DNA from: Chloroflexota bacterium
GTDB taxonomy: Bacteria; Chloroflexota; Limnocylindria; Limnocylindrales; CSP1-4
Assembly (NCBI GenBank): GCA_027457005.1
Contig: DAIDTV010000003.1
Span: forward strand, 469 to 20,090
Reading direction: 5' to 3'
DNA length: 19,622 nucleotides
Part shown: one piece after another, positions 15,062 through 19,622 of the stretch
Position numbering within the stretch: the first letter of the stretch is position 1
Layout of the letters: each line of letters starts with the position of its first letter
Position numbers and translations under genes: made by a program
Notes under the pieces: model-generated
The model's database searches: none
What the model was told of the DNA's origin: nothing
The model's input: the letters and a program-made list of their open reading frames with translations, nothing else

Positions 15062-15475
15062 GTGGGTCGACCGTTCGTGGTCCAGCTGGAGAACCGGGCG
15101 GGCGAGCTCGCGCACGTCACGCGCGCGCTGGCGACCCGCGGGATCAACATCGAGCACGTGGTCGGGACGAGCGCCGGTGACAAGATGTGCGCCCGGATCA
15201 CGACCGACGACGACGTGCTCACGCGCGAGGTGCTCCGCAGCCTGGGCCTCCCGTTCGTCGAGGGCGAGACGCTGCACGTGGAGGTCGAGGACCAACCCGG
15301 CGGCATCGCGGCGCTGACCGAGCGGCTGGCTGCCGCCGGCGTCAACGTCACGGGGATCCTGACGGTCGGGCGCCACCACGGCATGGTCCAGATGGCGTTC
15401 ACGACCGACGACGACGCGCGCGCCCGCGCGGCGTTGGGGCTGGAACCCGCGGCTGCTCCGGCCGCGCCCTGCTAG
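15062..15475 (+). CDS. Double ACT-domain protein
   Basis: This 137-residue protein consists of two ACT-like modules and nothing else. Module 1 (about 4-66) has VVQLENRAGELAHVTRALATRGINI and a second half with KMCARITTDDD. Module 2 (about 71-128) has VEVEDQPGGIAALTERLAAAGVNV, then GRHHGMVQMAFTTDD. Both show the family's D/N-x-x-G-x-L/I turn between strand 1 and helix 1, where ACT domains bind small ligands, usually amino acids. The first resembles regulatory ACT domains of acetolactate synthase. The GTG start at 15062 is fixed by AGGAGG five nt upstream. The product ends in an alanine/proline tail. It lies 48 nt before the fused ETF gene on the same strand, so it probably shares its transcript. 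Whether it senses a metabolite for that complex is a guess. Confidence 0.82.
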   Translation: MGRPFVVQLENRAGELAHVTRALATRGINIEHVVGTSAGDKMCARITTDDDVLTREVLRSLGLPFVEGETLHVEVEDQPGGIAALTERLAAAGVNVTGILTVGRHHGMVQMAFTTDDDARARAALGLEPAAAPAAPC

Positions 15476-15523
15476 CGACCGGACGGCCCGCGGTCCGCTC
15501 GCCCCATCGCTCGCGAGATCCGC

Positions 15524-17467
15524 ATGCACTGCATCGTCCTGGTCAAGCAGGTCCCCGACGTCTCCAACATCCCGGAGGACGCGTGGGACACGGAACACGG
15601 CACCCTCCGCCGGGGCATGCTCGAGAGCATCCTCAACCCGCTCGACCTCCATGCGGTGACCTTCGCCAGTCGCGTCACTGCGGCGAGCCCGGGCTCCCGC
15701 ACCGTCTACCTGACCATGGGTCCGCCCCAGGCCCGCGAGGTCCTGGTCGACTGCATGGCCCGTGCCCCCGGAGAAGGGGTCCTCCTTACCGACCGGGGGT
15801 TCGCGGGGGCCGACACGGTGGCGACCGCCTACTCGCTGGCCTGCGCCATCCGGCGCATCGAGCGGGAGTGCTTCGACGGCAGCCGCGACTACGCGATCGT
15901 CGCCGGCATGCAGTCCGTCGACGGCGACACCGCGCAGGTGCCTCCGCAGATCGCCGAGGAACTCGGGATCGAGCAGATCGCGTACGTCACGAGCCCGGAG
16001 GCGGGTCCCGCGTTCGAGCTGCGGCGCATCGGTCCCGAGGGCACGGAGACGGTGCGGCCCTTGCGCTACCCGGTGCTCCTGACGGTCACTGCCTGCACCG
16101 CGCCGCTCTACCGGTCGTTCCACGGGGCTCGTGCCGCGCAGCGCGCGCCGATCCACGAATGGAGCGCCGCCTCCGTGCAGGCGGAACCCGGGCGCATCGG
16201 GCTCCGTGGCTCGCGCACCCAGGTCTATCAGCTGTTCTCCCCGAACGAGGGCAAGACCCGCAGCTGCGTCCTGGCGCACGACGCGGCCGAGCTGGTCGCC
16301 CTGGTTGACGCCCGGTACGGCCGCGGCCCGCGGCAGGTGCCTGCCGACGCGGACGCGCCCTACACGCTGGCCGGTCAGACTCCCACCTACCAGGGTGAGT
16401 TCTGGGTCTACGCCGAGCCCGGCGATGCAGGGATCCGGTCGGTCTCCCTGGCGCTGCTGGGCAAGGCACGGCAGCTCGCGGCGCCGCTGGGCGCAGCGGT
16501 GGGGGCCGTGCAGGTGGGTGCCGGGCCGACCAGTCCCGCCGGCGCCGGCCTCGCGGGCGCAGCGCAGGACGATCTCGCCGGTGAGCTGATCGCACACGGG
16601 GCCGACCGGGTGTACGTGGCGGAACACCCCCTGCTGACCCCGGCCATCCCGAGCGCTCACGCGCGGGCCGTCGCGGACGCCGTGCGCAGGTACCGGCCGC
16701 AGGTGATGCTCTTCGGGGCGACGCCGTGGGGACGGGAGCTCGCGCCCCGCGTGGCCTATGCCTCGGACTGCGGCCTCACCGCGGACTGCACCAGGCTCGA
16801 GATCGGCGACTACGCGAAGGGCAGCGTGTCGCTCGTCGCGATCCTGAAGCAGACACGTCCGGCCCTGGGCGGCAACGTCATGGCGACGATCATGACGCGC
16901 TCGTCGCCGACCCAGATGGCCACCGTGCGGCCCGGCGTCTTCGGCGTGCCCCCGCGCGACCCGGCCAGGCAGGGGGAGATCGTGCGGATCGTCCCGGAAC
17001 TGCCGGACGGATCGATCGGGCTGGAGATCGTCGGGGTCGAGGCGGCGGCCGCGTCGTCCTCGATCCGGGACGCCGAGGTCATCGTGGCCGGCGGCCGCGG
17101 CCTGCACTCGCGGGTCGAGTTCCACGCCCTGCTGGAGCCCCTGGCGCGAAACCTCGGGGCGCGCCTGGGCGCCAGGAGCGACATCGGTGCGTCGCGCATG
17201 GCGGTGGAGGACGGGTACACGGGCCGGGAGTGCCAGGTCGGGCAGACGGGCCAGACCGTCACCCCGCGCCTGTACGTCGCGATCGGCATCTCCGGCGCGG
17301 TCCAGCACATCTCGGGCATGCAGCACGCCGACCTGGTGGTCGCCGTCAACCGGGATCCCCGGGCGCGCATCTTCGACTACGCGGACATCGGGATGGTCGG
17401 CGACATCGCCGTCGTGGTGCCCGCCCTCGTCCGGGCGACGGAGGTCCCGGCACATGCCGCCCGTTGA
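15524..17467 (+). CDS. Fused electron transfer flavoprotein EtfB-EtfA (FixA-FixB)
   Basis: This 647-residue chain joins both ETF subunits, normally two genes. The N-terminal EtfB/FixA part (1 to about 285) has VLVKQVPD (5-12), LNPLDLHAV (38-46) and DGDTAQVPPQIAEELGI (133-149). This last form is typical of bifurcating FixA-type subunits rather than the DDD..Q form of ordinary ETF. The EtfA/FixB part starts near YQGEFWVYAE (289-298). It ends with the FAD-binding domain: GGRGLHSR, GASRMAVEDG, QVGQTG (571-576), GISGAVQH (588-595) and AVNRDPRARIFDYADIGMVGD (607 onward). Both halves look intact. The predicted role is to take NADH electrons and split them between a low-potential carrier and quinone, via the FixC protein encoded next. 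The start ATG lacks a strong ribosome site. Its 3' end overlaps fixC by 14 nt. Confidence 0.9.
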   Translation: MHCIVLVKQVPDVSNIPEDAWDTEHGTLRRGMLESILNPLDLHAVTFASRVTAASPGSRTVYLTMGPPQAREVLVDCMARAPGEGVLLTDRGFAGADTVATAYSLACAIRRIERECFDGSRDYAIVAGMQSVDGDTAQVPPQIAEELGIEQIAYVTSPEAGPAFELRRIGPEGTETVRPLRYPVLLTVTACTAPLYRSFHGARAAQRAPIHEWSAASVQAEPGRIGLRGSRTQVYQLFSPNEGKTRSCVLAHDAAELVALVDARYGRGPRQVPADADAPYTLAGQTPTYQGEFWVYAEPGDAGIRSVSLALLGKARQLAAPLGAAVGAVQVGAGPTSPAGAGLAGAAQDDLAGELIAHGADRVYVAEHPLLTPAIPSAHARAVADAVRRYRPQVMLFGATPWGRELAPRVAYASDCGLTADCTRLEIGDYAKGSVSLVAILKQTRPALGGNVMATIMTRSSPTQMATVRPGVFGVPPRDPARQGEIVRIVPELPDGSIGLEIVGVEAAAASSSIRDAEVIVAGGRGLHSRVEFHALLEPLARNLGARLGARSDIGASRMAVEDGYTGRECQVGQTGQTVTPRLYVAIGISGAVQHISGMQHADLVVAVNRDPRARIFDYADIGMVGDIAVVVPALVRATEVPAHAAR

Positions 17468-19070
17468 CGTGCTGATCGTGGGGGCCGGCCCCGCGGGACT
17501 CTCGACCGCGATCCGGCTGCGGCAGCGCGTGGCGGCGGCCGGGCGGGAGTGCTCGGTGGTGGTGCTCGACAAGGCCGCGGCGCCGGGCTTCCACAACCTC
17601 TCCGGGGCCATAGTCGAGCCGGCTGCCCTCGACGAGCTGCTCCCCGACTGGCGGAGCGACAGGAGCCGTTTCGCCGACCAGGTCACGCCGGTCGAGCGCG
17701 ACGAGCTGTACGTGCTCACCGAACGCCGGGCCGTGCGGCTGCCGCCGCCACTTGTCCCCGGCGCGATGCGCCACGCCGGGGACGTGACGCTTTCGGTCTC
17801 GCGCTTGACCGCGTTCCTGAGCGAGCGGGCGGCGCGCCTGGGGACCGAGGTGTACCACGGATTTGCCGCACGCGAGCTGCTGGTCGAGGCGGCGCGAGTG
17901 CGCGGCGTCCGCCTGGTCGACGCCGGCCTCGACGCGGAGGGCCGGCCCGCGGCGAACTACCTGCCGGGGGAGGAGGTGCCGGCGGCGATCACGGTACTGG
18001 CCGACGGGTCGCACGGCGTCCTCTCCTCGCAGCTCGCCTCGCTGATTTCCTCGGGGCTCGCCGATCCGGAGCGTGGCCCCGGCGAGGTTCGTGACCCGCA
18101 GGTCTACGGACTCGGGGTCAAGGCCGTGGTCCAGTTTGCGGGCACCAACCCGTTCGGGAACAACAGGGTCGTGCACACGCTCGGGTTCCCCACCCGGCGC
18201 GGCGTCTTCGGGGGCGGATTCGTCTACAGCATGGGGCCCAGGACCGCGGCGGTGGGGCTCATCCTTGGGCTCGACTGGCGCTACGGGGACCTCGATCCGC
18301 GCGCCGAATTCGAGGCGTACCAGGCGCATCCGTTCGTGGCGAGCCTGCTGGCCGGGTCGAGCCTGGTGGCCACCGGGGCCAGGACCATTCCCGAGGGGGG
18401 CTACTACGCGCTGGGGCCGCTGCACGTGCCCGGAGCACTGCTGGTCGGCGATGCCGCCGGGCTCGTGAACGAGGCGAAGCTCAAAGGGGTGCACTACGCC
18501 ATGCGCAGCGGCATGTGCGCGGCGGACGCGATAGCCGACGCGCTGCTGGCCGGCGAGCCGGCGGACGGCGCCGGGGCACGATACGTGCGGCTGCTCGGGG
18601 AGCGCGGCATCCTCGCCGATCTGCACCGCGCCCGGAGCTACCGCCAGGGATTCCAGCGGGGCCTGGTGCCGGGAGCGCTCCTCTCCACGGTGGGAGATCG
18701 CCTGCCCCTGCACCTTCACATGCCGCCGGACCGGCAGGGAACCCGGCCGCGCGCGCGGACGGCGCGGCGCCCGCCCGGGCATGCGGACGGCGCGGCCTTC
18801 CTGGCCCTGACCGGGACGTCGCACCGGGAGGACGAGCCCTCCCACGTGACGCTCGTGGACCCGGCGCTCTGCGCGACGTGCGGAGAGACGTACCTGGCCG
18901 CCTGCACGCACTTCTGCCCGGGTGAGGTCTACCGCTGGAACGGCGAGCAGATCGTGCTCAGCCCGTCGAACTGCCTGCACTGCATGACGTGCACCGTGAA
19001 GTGCCCGTCGGACAACATCCGCTGGAGGCCGCCGGAGGGCGGTGAGGGGCCGCGCTACCGGCAGCTCTGA
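17454..19070 (+). CDS. fixC: ETF-quinone oxidoreductase fused to FixX-like ferredoxin domain (FixC-FixX)
   Basis: This 538-residue flavoprotein should carry electrons from the fused ETF to membrane quinone. It starts with a dinucleotide-binding VLIVGAGPAGLSTAIRL (6-22), then GFHNLSGAIVEP, a quinone-oxidoreductase core with IPEGGYYALGPLHVPG, GDAAG (332-336) and KLKGVHYAMRSGM. A basic Pro/Arg-rich linker (about 425-465) joins a FixX-like iron-sulfur domain at 468-538. That domain has cysteines C473, C476, C484 and C488, followed by CLHCMTCTVKCP (C507, C510, C513, C517) and NIRWRPPEGGEGPRY. Eight cysteines could hold two [4Fe-4S] clusters, whereas animal-type ETF-QO carries one. The ATG at 17454 is supported by GGAGG nine nt upstream and overlaps the ETF gene by 14 nt. 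No terminal transmembrane segment is obvious. The name fixC covers the flavin part only. Confidence 0.9.
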   Translation: MPPVDVLIVGAGPAGLSTAIRLRQRVAAAGRECSVVVLDKAAAPGFHNLSGAIVEPAALDELLPDWRSDRSRFADQVTPVERDELYVLTERRAVRLPPPLVPGAMRHAGDVTLSVSRLTAFLSERAARLGTEVYHGFAARELLVEAARVRGVRLVDAGLDAEGRPAANYLPGEEVPAAITVLADGSHGVLSSQLASLISSGLADPERGPGEVRDPQVYGLGVKAVVQFAGTNPFGNNRVVHTLGFPTRRGVFGGGFVYSMGPRTAAVGLILGLDWRYGDLDPRAEFEAYQAHPFVASLLAGSSLVATGARTIPEGGYYALGPLHVPGALLVGDAAGLVNEAKLKGVHYAMRSGMCAADAIADALLAGEPADGAGARYVRLLGERGILADLHRARSYRQGFQRGLVPGALLSTVGDRLPLHLHMPPDRQGTRPRARTARRPPGHADGAAFLALTGTSHREDEPSHVTLVDPALCATCGETYLAACTHFCPGEVYRWNGEQIVLSPSNCLHCMTCTVKCPSDNIRWRPPEGGEGPRYRQL

Positions 19071-19072
19071 GC

Positions 19073-19115
19073 GGGCGTGGTTGCGCGGCGCCCCGGGCGT
19101 GGTTGCGCGGCGCCC
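19073..19115. repeat. 22-nt tandem duplication between convergent genes
   Basis: The 21-base string starting GGGCGTGGTTGCGC and ending GGCGCCC is present exactly twice, at 19073-19093 and 19095-19115 (period 22). Each copy can form a short GGGCG/CGCCC stem. It begins 2 nt after the FixC-FixX stop and ends 12 nt before the convergent kinase stop, so it may serve as a two-way transcription end. Confidence 0.8.
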
Positions 19116-19127
19116 TTCGCGGGATCG

Positions 19128-19622
19128 TCAACCGGCAGCCTGATGGGTGGCGAGGAACGCCTCGACCTCCGCCCGACCCGGGAACGAGACCTGTGTGCCG
19201 ACCTGCGTCACAGACAGCGCGGCCGCGGCGCCGGCCCAGCGTGCCGCGTCGAGCATCGGGCGACCCTCGGCGAGGCCCACCGCCAGCGCCCCGATGAAGG
19301 CGTCTCCGGCGCCAGTCGGATCGACGGCCTCCACCTGCAGCGCCGGCACGTGCTGACTTGCCGCGGGGGTCACCATCAGCGACCCCCGGCCGCCGAGCGT
19401 CACGATGACGTGGTGCGGCCCACGCGCGAGGAGTTCGCCGGCGGCCAGCGTCACCTCCTCCACCGATCGGGCCGATCGCTCCGTGAGCAGCTGCACCTCG
19501 ACCTCGTTGGGCACGCAGATGTCGGTGAGGGAGAGCAGTTCATCGGGCAGGGCGGCGGCGGGCGCGGGGTTGAGGATGGGCGTGATCCCGGCTGCGCGCG
19601 CGATGCGGAAGGCGACCAGGGT
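19128..19622 (-). CDS. PfkB-family sugar kinase, ribokinase-like (5' end outside window)
   Basis: The 164 visible residues are the C-terminal part of a PfkB/ribokinase-type carbohydrate kinase. The first visible residues read TLVAFRIARAAGITPILNPAPA, then LTDICVPNEVEVQLLT, a segment typical of ribokinases. VIVTLGGRGSLMV follows, then VDPTGAGDAFIGALAVGLAEG. The GAGD motif holds the catalytic aspartate and forms the anion hole for ATP gamma-phosphate transfer. The end (FPGRAEVEAFLA) is ordinary for the family. The reading frame is open to the last base of the window, so the start and sugar-binding half are missing and substrate cannot be assigned with confidence. It converges on the FixC-FixX gene across the 22-nt tandem repeat. 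Confidence 0.9.
   Translation of the reverse strand, partial: TLVAFRIARAAGITPILNPAPAAALPDELLSLTDICVPNEVEVQLLTERSARSVEEVTLAAGELLARGPHHVIVTLGGRGSLMVTPAASQHVPALQVEAVDPTGAGDAFIGALAVGLAEGRPMLDAARWAGAAAALSVTQVGTQVSFPGRAEVEAFLATHQAAG

Noticed and set aside
14714..17719. About 1,000-codon open frame on the minus strand extending upstream from pepN
   Set aside because: It is antisense to the fused ETF and FixC genes, is dominated by Arg/Gly/Asp/His residues without domains, and arises from the codon bias of very GC-rich DNA. PepN has a good start with a ribosome site at 14713.

Overview
The window is very GC-rich, densely packed bacterial DNA with frequent GTG starts, ATGA/GTGA stop-start overlaps and no rRNA or tRNA gene that I could see. 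Short anti-sigma N-termini, a Mg-type P-ATPase, a membrane-anchored sulfite-oxidase-like protein, an actinobacterial-style aminopeptidase N and a fused ETF/FixABCX module fit best with a high-GC Chloroflexota lineage (Limnocylindria-like). A high-GC Actinobacteriota cannot be excluded. The assignment is an inference from gene content, not from a marker gene. No phage, IS element or CRISPR array was seen.

Left part (1-2660, + strand): a run of small thiol/stress genes. These are a DUF302 protein, a glutaredoxin overlapping it by ATGA, a solitary GroES, a DsrE-like protein, a multi-pass membrane protein with a CPLC motif (possibly coupled to an upstream 18-residue leader ORF), and a small protein that may have an ABM (dimeric alpha/beta barrel) fold. 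Hairpins sit after the glutaredoxin and after the membrane protein. A 326-nt spacer rich in inverted repeats (2660-2985) follows. It precedes an ECF sigma factor and its overlapping membrane-spanning partner, a probable anti-sigma factor with two copies of an extracytoplasmic domain (2986-4733).

Middle part (4737-10040, - strand): read in transcription order, a membrane-anchored molybdopterin oxidoreductase ends in a hairpin. It is followed by a block of short tandem repeats and then an apparently leaderless MarR regulator. A truncated ClC chloride-channel N-terminus overlaps the MarR gene by GTGA and runs straight into an MgtA-type Mg2+ P-ATPase. The ClC/MgtA join looks like a deletion (or an assembly chimera) that removed most of the channel and probably the first residues of the ATPase.

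Right part (10234-19622): a divergent aldehyde-dehydrogenase superfamily protein of unknown substrate (+) converges on aminopeptidase N (-) across a small symmetric hairpin. Then comes a + strand unit: a double-ACT protein, EtfB-EtfA (FixA-FixB) fused in one chain, and ETF-quinone oxidoreductase (FixC) fused to a FixX-like iron-sulfur domain. Together the last two would form a complete FixABCX electron-bifurcating complex encoded in only two ORFs that overlap by 14 nt. A 22-nt tandem repeat separates this unit from the 3' part of a convergent ribokinase-like PfkB gene that runs off the window.

The best candidates for follow-up are the two-polypeptide FixABCX module with its ACT-domain neighbour, the ClC/MgtA junction, the sigma/anti-sigma pair with its duplicated sensor domain, and the thiol-protein cluster.
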